Position numbers and translations under genes: made by a program
Part shown: positions 36,901-50,300 of the stretch, piece after piece
Layout: every line of letters begins with the position of its first letter
Numbering within the stretch: position 1 is the stretch's first letter
Assembly (NCBI GenBank): GCA_021904315.1
Contig: CM038922.1
Coordinates: 3,695,347-3,759,346, forward strand
DNA: 64,000 bases
Direction: 5' to 3'
From: Sphagnum magellanicum
Taxonomy: Eukaryota > Streptophyta > Sphagnopsida > Sphagnales > Sphagnaceae
Notes under the pieces: generated by a model
What the model saw: the letters and a program-made list of their open reading frames with translations, nothing else
Told to the model about the DNA's origin: nothing
The model's database searches: none

Positions 36901-38428
36901 TTCATCAAATGGCAGGAGGAGGAGCACAGTTAAGTCTCATTTTCTATTTACTAGAAGACCAAACTCAATTTGGAACCCAAGCCCCACAGAAATGTTACTG
37001 ATTATCAGCTTGAGAGAGCACCAGACAGACCAGACCAAAGAGGCACTACTGTACCTGATACTGAGAGAAGACAACATCTGCAAACAGCTGATTTGCATTC
37101 TTGTATGCCATAAACTGTGAATCCAAGCTACAGGTCCCTGCCAGCCTATCCTCTTGGGAAAGCCCGATGTAGTGGAAGAGAGGCCATAGAACATTGTTAC
37201 AGTAGCCATCGTAATACTGATCAACAGTATCGTCATCCAAAAACACTGGGACACACCCCTGAGACCACCAACAAATGGCAAGATGATGACTAACTAGGTC
37301 AGAGGTGCATTCCCCATTCATCAGAGCACCAGAAAAACCTTAGCTAAATATGAAATGCATCTCAAGCCACAAAACCCAGAGTCTCCTCCTCCTGTGTTCT
37401 TCACAATCCCATCTGCTCTGCCTATCCATTTCACTTGGGTCTATACTACTAGGAAAATGGAAACTGACCTTGGATGCAAGGGACTCAGTCAAAGACATGC
37501 GTCCTTTCTCATCATGCACATTGACACCAGCCCATCCAATCCACCTTGTTTCAAAATTCTGCTTGACCCCTGCAGTAGAATTTCAGACAATGAGAGAGAA
37601 GCAACCCCATTATTAGGGTACACAAAATGAGGCTGACCCAAACCAAGAAAAAGGTACAGTTTTGTAACCGCACCACGTACTCCAGCATTTCCCAGATTGT
37701 TCAGCTACAGAGTGAGTGTTGGGTCACTGACTGACTGAGCAGAATTCAGACTTCTACCAACCACTAGAAAATTTACACCTTCAGGTCATAGAGCCATTTT
37801 TTTCCATTTCCTGTCCTTGCCTCAAACTACCAAAATGCTTCAGAAAGCAGTCCAAAAACATACCCAGGAGTGCACTGACTAGACCGCCAGCACTGAGCTT
37901 CAAATCCCAATTATCCCCATCACGCTGTGCTGAGACAGGCAATCGGTTGGCCACCACCAGCAGCCTTTGTGTAGCCCGCTGTTGCTGCTGTCCTTTCTCA
38001 CTCAACCCACTGGTGCCCACATTATTATCCTGGCTGCACTCAATTCCACCACCAGCGGCACCCCCATCCCCTCCTCCTCCTCCACAGCAGCCAATTGGTC
38101 CCATGCTGGCCTCCACCTTGCCATCGGGAGCTTCGTCCACAAGAGTGTAACTGACATTTTTCCGCAGCTGTCGCTCTCGTACCAAGCGCTCCACACGGGA
38201 TGCCGAAATAGAGGGGGTGATGTTGAACTTGGGGGTGGTGGGCAGCTCATGCTGTACATCTACCTCAGAGAGTGAAGATGCTCTTGGAAGTGTGTCAGGG
38301 CGGTAGCTTACCTCTCCAGGTGTGGAAGAAATGGAGCAGCGGCGCTGTGGGATGTTGCTCAGGTCGGTATCTTCTCCTTCCCATAGTCTGGTCCTCTCTG
38401 CGGGCTTTGTTGACAAAGAGTACGGCAT
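30928..38428 (-). CDS. TPS1: Class I trehalose-6-phosphate synthase (TPS1-like), 18 exons
   Basis: Transfers glucose from UDP-glucose to glucose-6-phosphate to make trehalose-6-phosphate, the plant sucrose signal acting through SnRK1. The assembled exons give 1018 residues against 942 in Arabidopsis TPS1, with every junction in phase. Residues 1-154 are a regulatory N terminus containing [15 protein letters not shown] at 77-91, the counterpart of the auto-inhibitory helix of Arabidopsis TPS1. The GT20 domain runs from about 155 ([12 protein letters not shown]) to about 630. It keeps [10 protein letters not shown] (293-302), VDRLDMIKG with R431 and K436, and [10 protein letters not shown] with D530 and E538, equivalent to the OtsA substrate-binding residues. 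The phosphatase-like domain (about 652-880) has LGFSGTI in place of the catalytic DxDGT, so it should be inactive, as in class I proteins. The C terminus keeps [16 protein letters not shown]. The start at 38428 is the first in-frame ATG after an upstream stop in the predicted spliced leader. Confidence 0.97.
30928..38428 (-). other. TPS1: Exon map of the TPS gene
   Basis: Coding exons, high to low coordinate: 38428-37864, 37569-37469, 37258-37055, 36761-36577, 36376-36262, 36128-36027, 35772-35622, 35401-35313, 35104-35056, 34682-34582, 34405-34218, 33883-33766, 33463-33284, 33053-32931, 32530-32443, 32186-32056, 31645-31547, 31395-30928 (TGA included). All introns are GT-AG except intron 8 (35312-35105), which is GC-AG. 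Intron sizes are 133-410 bp, compact for such transposon-rich surroundings. Junctions were placed by alignment to the remembered Arabidopsis TPS1 protein plus splice consensus. Many-intron structure is typical of class I plant TPS genes; class II genes have few introns. Confidence 0.93.
35105..35312 (-). other. GC-AG intron (intron 8) of the TPS gene
   Basis: The exon ends ...CATCATCTG and is followed by GCAAGTTTTT, the strong consensus of the minor GC-AG intron class. The acceptor is TTACAG before GACCGATCC. Using this junction restores [12 protein letters not shown], matching the family sequence HHLDRSLDFHAL. No GT lies at an in-frame position that would give the same protein. Confidence 0.9.
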
Positions 38429-38528
38429 ACGCCTCCCCCCCCTCTCTCTCTTAATGTGTCCGATACTCTCCAACCCCAATGGCCACAGAGAGCTATAATA
38501 AAGAATCCAAGTCTCTCTTATATTCTTC
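38429..38528 (-). promoter_or_regulatory. Predicted 5'-UTR segment next to the TPS start
   Basis: A pyrimidine-rich tract followed by CTGCCAAGCTCAG at 38529-38541 is a good 3' splice site. The 100 bases after it lead to the ATG and include a GAGAGAGAGGGGGGGG run. This splits the upstream in-frame hydrophobic stretch (38590-38530), which is therefore probably intronic and not a signal anchor. Confidence 0.6.
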
Positions 38529-40080
38529 CTGAGCTTGGCAGCAGAGAACACAATCACCAGAAGAGAAAAGAAAACATATAATGTTCCCACATTTACTTGT
38601 GCTCTAATAACAACCCTTTTAGTAGGGCTGAACTTTCCAAAAATTTGCTCTTGTGACTCTATCTACTGTATTAGTGTTGTAACTAGAGAGAGAGAGAAGA
38701 GTCAGTCCCACACAAATGAATAAATGAAGCAACAAGAGGTGCTTGTTCACACTCTAAATGCAACTGCAACTACTGGGCAGACATTGGTATTTACAAGTCC
38801 TACATTTCAAATATTCTTCTGTATAAGCATCCCAGATCCACAACCTCTCAATGTTCTGAGTCAAACTTCCATACACACCTCTCAGGAATATCATCTCACA
38901 CAACATGCCACAACCCAAACTGGCAGGCAGCAGCAACTAAGGTATGATGGTATTGCTTTCCACTGCTGCTATTTGCAATAATATGATGATGAGGATGATG
39001 ATGATGACAATGATCTCATGCTACTACTACAGGTATCCAAAGCTCATTTCCCAAATACCCAACTGGGTTGTGCTACTCTTTTTCCTCCTGTTCATTTCCC
39101 CCCAAAACGCCCCAACACCCACCCAAAAAAAAGTCAGTCCAGCAGAAACAAACCCTCCTCCTTCTGGAAATGCAAAACCAACAAAATTGTCCATAACTCA
39201 GCTAAGCCAAAAAGTTCCTCTGAACCACAAGGAGTTGTTAACCCCACAACATATTTTGCACCTAACAGCTTCACCAAATCACCACCCAAAACAGACAAAC
39301 AAAAACAAGAAGACCCGTTGAAAACCAGATCTCTCTGCAGTGTCACAAACAATTGGAAAAAAGTCAAGAAATTGGCTACAACAACAGCACTTGTGTCTGG
39401 ACTTCTAGTATCCTACAAAAAAAAACCCATTGAAAACCCTCCTGACTGACTTGACTGACTGCAAATCAAGAAGAAACTCATGGACCTCAAGAAGAAAAGA
39501 CAACAACTCGCATTGAAACTTTCATTGTGATTTGTGATGGTCTGTCACACATCACAAACAGATATTGGTCCTAAAACAGAGATATACCCTGTTTCTCAAG
39601 CTTGCTACTTCCTCTATCAAGCTTGAAAACTCAGCGAAAAGGAAGAAAACAAATTTGCACACAAAGCCATCCCAAAAAACAAAACAAACTGTTGCAACTG
39701 TCATACAACAAAACCCCCAAAAAAAGACAATCCAAACAGCAAGCTTTTAATTCAACACCACCACCACCACCCAAGCCAACACCCAATTCAGCATCATCAA
39801 TTGATGATAAAAATCATTAGTCCCAAAATGAAAAAACGCCCACCCAAAGAAAGAGCACACTCCATAAAAAGCCTGCCATCTCAAAGCTACCATGACAGGG
39901 GGAAATCAAGTTTTGCCAAAAAGAGAAGAACAAAAACAGAACAAAACAAAACTATCCATCAAGAATCGCTTCACCATCACTAAAGCACAAACCACAACAA
40001 GGATGTGCGGGGCAAATTTTTTTTTTTTAAAAATTATATCTATATACTTTTTTTCTAAAAACCATGAATGAGCAACTTAC
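38529..40080 (-). other. Predicted 5'-UTR intron of the TPS gene, about 1.55 kb
   Basis: A perfect donor, GCAAG followed by GTAAGTT, lies at 40080 on the minus strand and pairs with the acceptor at 38529. Joining the two exons gives an in-frame TAG upstream and no earlier in-frame ATG, which supports the chosen start codon. A long first intron in the leader is common in plant TPS1 genes. The interior on the plus strand is A/C-rich and gives accidental open frames. A GATGATGAT microsatellite lies near 38983-39010. Confidence 0.6.
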
Positions 40081-41300
40081 CTTGCAAAAAGTCTGCAGTC
40101 GGAAGCGATTTTGAAGATGCTGAAATAGCAGGCCTACAAAACTCCGAAAGACTCAAAGGAAAATTTTACAAAGAAACTCTCCGACCAAAAACAGAAGAAA
40201 AGAAGAAAAAAAACCAAAAAACATCAACAATGGGTATGTATGTAAACTATGCAATCATCTAACCAAGTGCACAAGACATCAACAACAAAAAGAACAACAA
40301 CAACAGCAACTATTCCACAATGATAGCAACTACAACAACCATTTGCGTAGTAAGTATTTGAAACCCACCAACAAGTATGACACAAGAAACGCACAGACAC
40401 ACACACACAACACAATTAGAGCTTCTTTTCTGTATATGGTCCAATCAACTTGTCTATGAGTACTTACACTTCTTTATGATGTTGCAAAATTAAAAAAACG
40501 TTTTGTTGGGCTACTGCAACCACACTCCCAAAATTGACCTAATGAAAAGAGAGATCCAAGGACACGAAGACATGATGGAGAAGGGGAGGAGCAATAAAGG
40601 GGGGTTGTGGGCGGGGGGAGGGGGGGGCCTGTGAGGAGAAAAAGTGAAACACCAAAGAGACTAAAGGAGTGGCCGCCTTTTAGCCACAAAAGTTGGTGTG
40701 CCAGAAAGGGGGGGCCCCAAAGCAGCACCCCCAATTTTTTTGGCCACTAGACTTGGGGACCAATCTCTAGCCTATGATAAATAGTTGCTCCTAATATAGT
40801 AGTAGTTCTTCTTCCTAGCTTGTTTGTGACCTGGGCTTCTCCCCCACATGCCCCCCTAACTTTGGTTGGGGTGCATAGTTTTATTCTTCATTTGTTTTGT
40901 GTTTCTTAAAAAAAAGATTCAGTCGTTCATTTAGCGTTGTAAACCCAAACAAGGTTTGGCGTGAATTGGTGAAAAGTTTGCAGAAGGCTGTCAAAACTGT
41001 AGAAAACTGGCCAAAAAAAGTGTGTCCAAATTCCAAATATAGCAAAATTCCCTTACCAAAATAAAACTTCTTTTGAGAAATTTGAGAATTTCTTTCGAAA
41101 ACAAGAAATTTTGCAAAAGAAGGAGAAAAAAACACTGGTTGGGTGGTTGTTGTCTTCCAAAGATTAGGGGAAAGCTATTAGTGTAGGGTAACGCCCTAGT
41201 TCCTGAAATAATCTCCCCCCAAGGGTGTTTGCCAAAAAAGTCTTAGGATTTACTTTGCATCCCCAGTTTTGTTCTGCCGTGTAGTTTATATGGTTTGGGG
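40081..41300 (-). promoter_or_regulatory. Upstream leader exon and promoter side of the TPS gene
   Basis: The leader exon ends at 40081 and extends right for an unknown distance through a pyrimidine-rich strand. A TATA-like ACTATTTATCAT lies near 40780 on the minus strand, but the transcription start cannot be fixed. G-runs at 40600-40627 and simple repeats of ACA near 40380-40410 are present. Confidence 0.35.
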
Positions 41301-44300
41301 GGGTTGGGGGGCGGGGTGCGGTTTGGAGGGACTATAGATAGTATGTGTTTTGGGCAAGGGGGGTGTTTATTTAGGGGCCTACACCCAACAAACTCTTGGA
41401 GCAGTTCCAGCAAGATTCATGCAGTGATAATGCTCAAAGGGAAACAAATGGCAAATGGGTGTCACACACATCAGACTATATTATTTATTAATAATTTTAC
41501 TGTGCAATGTAATTTTTACAAAGGGAGGGCGAGTTTTAGGCTTTACAGGATGCACGACTTTGGAATAATACCGGAGGAGAGGATGGTGAGACTCTGGTCC
41601 TAAGGTAGATGGCCAGCTATTTGAGTAATTTCCGAGCATTCAGGAGACGGATTCCAGGAGGTAGGCCGGCCTGTAAGTACTTCTTTCAACAGCATGTTCA
41701 AAAGGAAAGCGCTATTGATGATGGGTTGTTGCCAAGAGATTAATGTTTGAAAACTACTTTAGTACCTCCAACAACAATATATTTATTTTAAAACTAACCT
41801 ACTGTATAGGCCGGTTAGGCACTAGTTAAATATTTTGTGAAATTGTTTGAAAAAACATGTGCTGGCCATGCCAAAAATCTGAATGAAAGCTTTGAAGCGC
41901 AAAAGCTTCATTATTTATTAGTGTAATGTCGAATTGTAAACTATTTTTATTTTCACTGTCAAACAGAAGTGACAAAAAAATAAGTTAATTAGTAGGCATC
42001 TTGCTGCTGAACTAACCTAGGTACTACAGTAGTTATTAAGTGTGAGGGGAGAGAGTCCATGGGAAATTGTCTTGTGGGGAGTGGTGGAGGGAATCTGAAT
42101 TTGGAAGATCTTCGCTTTGACAATATACCCACAATATCTCCCATAGCGAATACCTAGGCAAAAAAGGGTTGCCAACAACATATTTAAATATATTTTCTCA
42201 GCAGCCAATGAGGTGAGTCAGTATGAGTAAACTCTAGGTCAGTAGAAGGGCTGGGCATACCGGAAGATTTTTTGGGTTTTTGGGCCTTCTTCCCCCGCCC
42301 CATGTTCCCAATACTATTCCTGCAGCTGTTCTCAATTTTGTTCCTCACGAGTTCTCTATGTGTTCCTCAATTTTATCCCATATGCTTTGCCACGTGTTCT
42401 TTATGTTGTTCTCACATTCTTCGTGTTGTCGTCAATAGCCCAACATTGTATTCCTCGTTCAAAGTCCTACTCTTTTAACCTAAGGAGGTGGGTCAAATGA
42501 TTATGTAATTTAAATTTTATTTTTTCCAATCGCTAGATCACCAAACCAAAAAACGAAAAACAAGAAAAAACAAAAACAAAGTTTGAAGCAATGCACACAT
42601 AACTAATTAATAAAAGTCTAAAATATGACACAATTTTTCACACATAATCTTATTTTGCCAGGATAACACTTCTCTGTTCATGGATTTCTTTTTGTTTCAG
42701 AAGTAAAAGAGAGCATGGCTAGTAACTACAGAGCTACTACATCTCGACTTCTTGCAGGTCCCTCCTTTCCTTTGACACAATAGAAGTAATGAGAACCCTC
42801 CATGAAGAAGGTGCGAGCATATACCATCTTTCTCTCTTTTGTCACTTCTCATGACAAGAAAGAAAGGCGAGTTCTTGGGAAGGGAGCCAATATCCCAAGA
42901 TCTTGTTGAAAGAATAACAAAAAGAAAACCCACCTATTAACATGGATACCTATTCATTTCCACAAATCTACAAGAACAGATTCTAATTACAATTACCCTC
43001 CCCCCAGCCCCTCCTTTCTCCTACTTCCTTCTTTTTCCTTCTCATCTTTGTTTTCTATCATATCGAACAATTTTACTTCACCAACTGAACATTGATTTCT
43101 TTTTCTTTCAGATCACTAGGTAACAGTGAAGTCCAGACAAATGTCACATGCCTTCCAAACCTTCTTCTTCCTCCCCATCAGAAACCCTCCCCCACCCCCT
43201 GAAAAGGGCAAAACATAAAATGAAAGGAAAAGTAAAGGGCAAAAGTGCACCAAACTTTGTCCACATCCCCCTCCCATCTGGCCCAGAATGACCAACCCTA
43301 AAATGTGGTACCCAATTAAAAGAAATGCAAACTCAGCCATGTTTGCCAAAAGGCAAGGAAACTAACCCATAGGCTCCCAGAGGCAGCTAGCTTTAACGGT
43401 CCAACCCTGAAATCATGGAACTATTTGGAGATGTTGCCTTACCTTTCACATAACAAACAAGCACATTTATACCCTAAATAAAACATCACTACCGCATCCC
43501 ACCTGCCCCAAATGTTACTTTTCTTCCCTTTCATTTACCCCCCAGTTCCAACCCCAACATTTTATTTTATTTTTAAAAACACCCACCACCATAGTTTACT
43601 CACTTGATTCGCTCTAGTCTTCCCCATCCCCGCCTCTCCCCCCCCCCCAAGTGCGTATATTATTATTCAACCAAAATCATGACACATTTTTTTTCCTCTA
43701 CTTTCCACTTTTATTGTTCCATTCGAACACATAATAGGGTACCTACCTACCTAGATTGCCTGCAATAAGATCATCTAAGAATGTACTTCTTTTATTCCAT
43801 TGTCAAAAAAAAAACATCCCCTCCTCCATTATGACCCCCCCCCCTCCGTCCTTTCTCCCCCGCCCCCCCCACCCTCCTCCCCATCATTTGGCCCACTGAG
43901 GGAGTTGGCAGTGATAAACAAATAAATTAACAGTGGCCCCCGATGGCAGGTGCCCTAAAAGCTGCCAGCCGTCGCTTTATAGTCATGGATTATCGTGGAG
44001 GTCCAGGAAGCCGTCCGATTTGTTTTGGCTCATTGTAGCCCACCGTTTAGATTCGCACTCCTACCACAAACTTTTTGCAAATTACAAAAAAGACTGTTTT
44101 GGATTTGCACATGCGACTTGTAAGCGCACTCCCTCTCCTTCTTTGGTTCCCCCCACCCTCATCCACCAAATTCTCAATTGTTTATACATGTGAAGCTTGC
44201 CCGTCCAAATAGGTAAGCCAAACATTGGGAGTTGTTGTGGAGCGGTCGGTCAAACCGGCTGGGGAAAATGGTCACCAATGGTGTGTGCTTGTAAGCAACT

Positions 44301-47300
44301 TATGCTTGCTTAAAGAATTAGGGAGGGGAAAATATCATTTGCTTTGAGATTGCCTTGCTTTGGGTTGGAGTACAAATGATCCCATATCTCTCTTTTTTTA
44401 AATGATACATGGACTCCACCACATTTACATGCATGGGAATCAGTGTGTATTTGGCATGAAAATTTGCATGTTTCCATTCGTTAAATGTGGTCTCCACACA
44501 TTCAAAGGGTTTTTGAAATTAAAAAACCCTAACTCAGCATATTTCAAGAAATTTCGTTTTAAGTTCCCAATTTCTACGACATGTTCCAGCACATAGCTAA
44601 AACATAAGAGGATTCTTGATTTTTCTATTTTCATATCTGGTCTATAGCCAAATTTGGCTAAACCTTCTTGTGGATGATCACCAATTTGGCTACATCACAA
44701 ATTTGTAAATTAAAAAAACCCTGAACCAATCCTATGGAGAAGTAATGTCACCACTCACAGATGCATTTTCTGGTGAAGAAATGGGGCTTGTTTTTAAAAT
44801 TGGATCTGTTTGGGTTTTTGGAAGAAGGCTGCATTTAGTGATTTTGTAATCTTTAGATCTGCAATACACAAGTTACCAAATTATGAGTAAATTTATCACT
44901 GAAATTTCCCCAAAAACTAGTTTTCTAGGGTTCTTGATACCTTGCTCAGCCTTCAATGAGTATGAGCGAATTTTTAAATGTATATTCTTCATAACAACTG
45001 CATTACAAGATGTGCTTGATAGCACAAGTCACACTAGTACATGTACTGTGGGGAAAGCAATGTTTTTGATCAACCAAACATGAAATTGGGGCTGATATTA
45101 GTGTCTGGTCCACAGGGAGTTTGTTTGTTGGAACAACTTTCTTGAAAACACACATGTGTTGGTTTTGTACCAGAAGCAAGTGTGTCTGGGGCTCCACCCT
45201 AAAACAAGACATTGCACACAGGTTTTACAACAAACCGCACAAAGTAATGTGCCAGAACCCTGTCTCTTAGTCCAAGTTAAGGAGGGGCTTGTAAGGTGGA
45301 AATTGTATACCCAATCGTTAGGGCTTGTGCACTTTCAGTCAAATCTTTGAGTAGAATCAGAGAATGATGCGGTAAAAGCTGCATGTCTTTTGCATGCAAT
45401 AAGTAAATATTAATTCAATAAGGTGATGACTTGAACAATCTCATTGTTCACAATTTTTTTCCATTCCACATAGGCTCAAGCGTATGAGGCTATTACCATA
45501 GTACCTGTACCATTCTGGCATCTTCTTGATGAATATTTAAGTTTCTTTCTTTTTCCACTTCAACAATATAAATAAAAATTTCTCAAAGTTCTTACAACTC
45601 AGGTGAGAAAAAAATGTCACTTAATTTTGCACTATCTAGGCCCACTACACCATCAAGCTTTAGGGCAGGCAATCAATAATAATGGCAAATAAATTTCTAA
45701 AACTTTCAGCATTGCAAGGAGCTGATTTTGAGAAAACAATTAATGGTAAAAGAAAATAATTTAACTACTGCTGGAATCCTACACGTACCACGGCATAATA
45801 TCTATGCATCTGAAGTTAACTCAAGACAATTCAAGGCTCCCATAACAGACAATCCTATTGGCTCTATAGGTTTTTTTCCCACCCACAGGGACAAACCTAT
45901 TCTGCAGACCTTTGTATACATTTTGTTTATATTTTACATTAATATAACCCTTGTCTGTATACAGACAGGGGTTTAAAGGCTTTGCTTAGCAGCTTGGCAA
46001 ATGGGAATATGCTCCTTTTCCTCTAGCAAGAGCAACCCTGGCAAAACGGAAGAGAGAGAGAGAGATTCATTGGAATTAGGGAAACATGTCTGTTTCCTTT
46101 AGAACAGGAGGATACAGGATGGGGGCCCCTGGTTAATCCAGAAACAATAAAACACAGTTCCCTGTTTGCATTATGCCTGCTTCTCTGCAATTGTAAGCAT
46201 AAAAGGAAATCCAACGCTTGTAAAAAAGATGACATCATTGTGTTATGGACTGGAGACAATACTTACATACAAAGTGGGGTTGTCTTGGAAGACAATGCAA
46301 CATCCTGCACCCCACATAAGTTTAATCAACGGCAAAACTCAGTTATTAGCTTGTTATATAAAACTGCATTTCACAACCATCACTTAATCCTACACAACAT
46401 AATTGGGTTGGGCTGCTGTAAATGTGATTAAAAACTCTACAGTGTGGCCAATCAAACCTCCTTGTGTTGTTTTGCAAACCAAACAGAAAAAAAGACCAGG
46501 ATTTGCATGAGAATGATACCTGCTTGATGAATCCATTCTCCAATCGACCATCTGTTTCAATGCGTTCCTAAAGGATTAACACTTTTAAACCAGTAAGAGT
46601 GAATCAAGCACCCATCTGTGAACCATGCAGGATGGATGGTGGACAGTAAATGCTTTTTCATTGTATCATTCATCTATCTACCAAGTGTCTTATCTACTTG
46701 TCTACATGTAATAATAATCACTTATATTATTTTTTCTTCCCTTTTCTATCTGGGCCTTTGACATCAATAGGCTGTGGGAGGTAACAAGAAAAACAATTGA
46801 GAATAGTAACACTTGATATTCGAGAGTCCTTCTAAAGCAAGTACAGCCCAATGCAACATAAAGTACAAACTTTGTCAAGGCACCCAACTAACCAGCCATC
46901 CTCAAGCATCATAATGCATCCTCCAAGCTAGTGAAGACATAGCTAGGTTTCAACCACAAAATTAGGAAACTTTTGTGTGGCATTATTTGTTTCGAATCTT
47001 GCAAAATTAAGAACAAGGAGTGAAGCTTGTAATATTTTGGTATTAAAATGTTTAGGTCTTGTTGAATTTAGTAGAGTAGTGATCGTCACACCCAAACCTA
47101 TGGCAAAGTTAGGGTTTGATCTTAACATAATGCCCTGGCAAAGGACTCCTTGGAAAGTTTCAACTCATCACGTTTTATCGAACCTTGTAGTTTTCATCGC
47201 CCATTTGTCTTATCATGCGCCATCACATACCTATCCTCCACCTCATCCTCCATGCAAATCACAAACCACCCACTAATTACCCCTCCCATTCTAACAAATC

Positions 47301-47379
47301 ACACATCACCTACTAGTTCCCCCCTACTAACCTTTAGCATTTCGTGTGAATGTGAGGCCCCAACATTACATTTCCCAAA
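41301..47379. other. Intergenic DNA without a recognised gene
   Basis: Composition is more mixed than in the transposon blocks, with C-runs near 43630-43870, a GA microsatellite near 46050 and T/C-rich tracts. Open frames of 60-100 codons occur on both strands, but none shows a family motif and most overlap others. The right edge (about 46990-47380) may hold the weak beginning of the non-LTR element that follows. Confidence 0.4.
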
Positions 47380-50300
47380 CCCCTTTGATCATGCACATGT
47401 AGGACATATTTCCCGCCCCCACTCTATTGGTCCCTATAATTAGCCATGATCATATCCCTCAACCTACCCCAGCTTTCAACATGCTCTCAACTTCCACCTA
47501 AAGTCTTTTGCCTCACTTGTGGGCATTAATTTACCAATCAAAGGTTAACTTGTCATCAACATTATTGTTAAACATCCAATTCATATAATTTAAACCCTTG
47601 TGATCATTTCAGCTCAACACCCTCCTTTGCTCCCACCCCGCCTCATTAACTTGGACATGGGTTTCATCATCAGATGTCATTAGTTCTTTTCATTTAAGCA
47701 TTTGTCATCTTCAATTGTACAACCACATCCCCATCGTTTTATGCCATGATGTACAAGTGGCATTTTGTTTTCCATTGGATAAACTAATGTAGGACATTTA
47801 CAATGTGGTAACTTGGCACTTGTTCTTCTTCTTACCCCAATGGTATCTCGCTTTGCCCCTTCGTGGTAGGGCGACAAGGCATAAAGAAACGTGGATTTAA
47901 CTCAAGCATTTTTTAACATGCGATTGGGAAATTTGAAGGAGGAATTTTTTTGTAGGCCCAAGTTTTAGTGGCTAGTTCAAGCCAATCCTTTTCCCCAACA
48001 TGATTTTCCAACTCATAAATTTTTACTTGACAATTTAACTTTTAAGCATGTAAAGGAATACTTTTGAATAGTTCACATTTTGGCACCATTTTTTCCTACA
48101 CCCACATCCTTTGACACCACTTTAATTATTATCGCATTACACCCTAAATTAAATGGCTACTTTTAATTCTTCTTCGAAAACTACAAGTTAAACCAAGACC
48201 TTGAACTTTCTTCTTATTTTTTCAAGTTGACGTTCCAACACATGCCACATTTATCGGCAAGTGGTCCTTCTAAGGTGGTTTTTGAACACCTTCATGACTA
48301 TTTTCACCCAAAAGATTCAACGAGTGGATTCCTTCAGTTGTTTCAACTTTGTTTTCATATTGCACAGGGTCATTCCACCCCAAATTGCACATGTCCTTGG
48401 AAGGGCTTGCATTTTAACCATGATTAAGCCTTTAGGTGGAATTCGTCCCATTGTAGTAGGGGAAGCATTATATTGACTCACAAGCCACGTATATGCTTTT
48501 ACAATGCCTTTGCAACACATTTTCCCCCACACCATTTTGGAATTACAACTAAAGGCGATTGTGAAATAGTATTCCACAACATCAAGTGTACCTTGAACCT
48601 TTACCCCAATTAAGTTGTTATTTAGCTAGACATTACAAAAATCTTCAATTCGGTGTCAAAAGGGGTCATATTTGAAGAATTTTGTGCAACAGGTAAGGAC
48701 ATCATATAACTCATCCCCTTTGTTCGTGCATTCTATGCATTTGAATCTCCTTTATTTTACAATCATTGTAATTGTGAAGGTAGTGTCACAATCATCCCAT
48801 CTGCCATGGGAACCCATCGAGGTGATCATTTGGGGTGGGGGCATTATTTGTTTTAGCCCATTTTAAGGTTTTGTGTTCTATAACTAATCATTTCCCTTTT
48901 TGTTTATTTCTATCCATCGTAGATGACATTCACATCATAGGTCCCCTTTCAATTATATCATTTACATATGAACATTTCTAGATCAAAATACGTGCGATAG
49001 GTCTTTCTATCCAACCTCAAAAATGTGTAGCATGGTCACCCTCTAGCCTTCCATAGGACTTCAACACCCCTCCCAGTTTACCACCCCATTAGAAGGAATC
49101 AAAGTCTTGGGGGTTCCATTGGGCACATCAACTTTCACATCATCCTTCATAAAAAATGCCTTGCTAAAATATGTTCAACATGTGGACCTTCTCCCTAAAA
49201 TGGATGATGTTCATGTAACCTTTGGAATTATAACTTGTTGTTTCGTGCAATGCCCATCATATCTTTTACAATACACACTTCCATTTTCCACCTTCACAAA
49301 ATCCTTTTTTTTTTTTACTCCTCCTTCTTTCAAGTGTTTTTACACCTTTTGGGTCCAAGATCCTTTGATAGCCCAAAAGGACTTCTAGTTCGTAAACAAA
49401 CCTTTCTTTCGATAACTTTCAATGGCATCGAGCTCATATCAATAGCCACCATCACCCTAACATCCTATTTAGGAAGTTGGGCCCTTATTGCTTCAATTAT
49501 AGTGGTTAGGTTTATGGTTGACCAACATCCTTTCCTTTTCAAGAAGCCTTAACATGAATCAACAACAACACATTTCCTTTATAGTAACATTTCAAGGCGA
49601 CATGTGATCTACTGCCTTCAACCTATGCATGTATTTTTCCATTTGAACAATTCATTGAACAACAAATGGTTCAACTTCAAGATTCCATCTCAAAGTATTT
49701 GCACCATCATACCCTTTCTCGCAAGCTCTTTGATAAGATATTTGAAGCCCATCGTGCCCAAATTTTATCATGTTTTGGATTAGGGGCAAACGATTGGCTT
49801 ACAAATCGACTAATTTTCCCAACCTTTTGATTATTTTCCCCAATTTTTTTCATAACACTTCGTACATGACTTGGATCACCCCCATATTTCAATTGTAGGT
49901 ATCCATCGATGCATGTGCACACATCTAATCAACCCTATGGGTATCCACCTCTTACATTATGCTCATGGCAATGAACACATTAAAACCCATGATGCAATTC
50001 ATGACACCTTTGCTGCCATTATGCAAGATGTTGGCTTCCATGTGGGACAAGTAGAATTACATGTGTTTCCTTCAACCACATTCAACTCCTTTCATCGATG
50101 AATTGACATTGTGCTTACCAAAGATGGCATTCTCACCTTAACCAATGTTGTCATTACTGACCTAACACGAGCAAATTTACTTCCCCCATCTTGCATAATT
50201 CAAATATTTACCACTTTTGATGTAGCTCAAGCCAAAGAAAGGGGTTATTGCAACCGACACCCCACTGATTAATTCTTCCATTTAGTAATTGAATTATTTG

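Noticed and set aside
38429..38590. In-frame upstream extension of TPS beginning MGTLYVFFSLLVIVF, a possible signal anchor
   Set aside because: A canonical 3' splice site at 38529 splits it, known class I TPS proteins are soluble, and the spliced leader has an in-frame stop before the chosen ATG.
38944..39983. Plus-strand Lys/Pro/Thr-rich open frames
   Set aside because: They lie opposite the predicted TPS leader intron in A/C-rich DNA and overlap in several frames without homology.
45003..45350. Overlapping open frames on both strands
   Set aside because: No recognisable motif on either strand and no splice or start context; probably chance.
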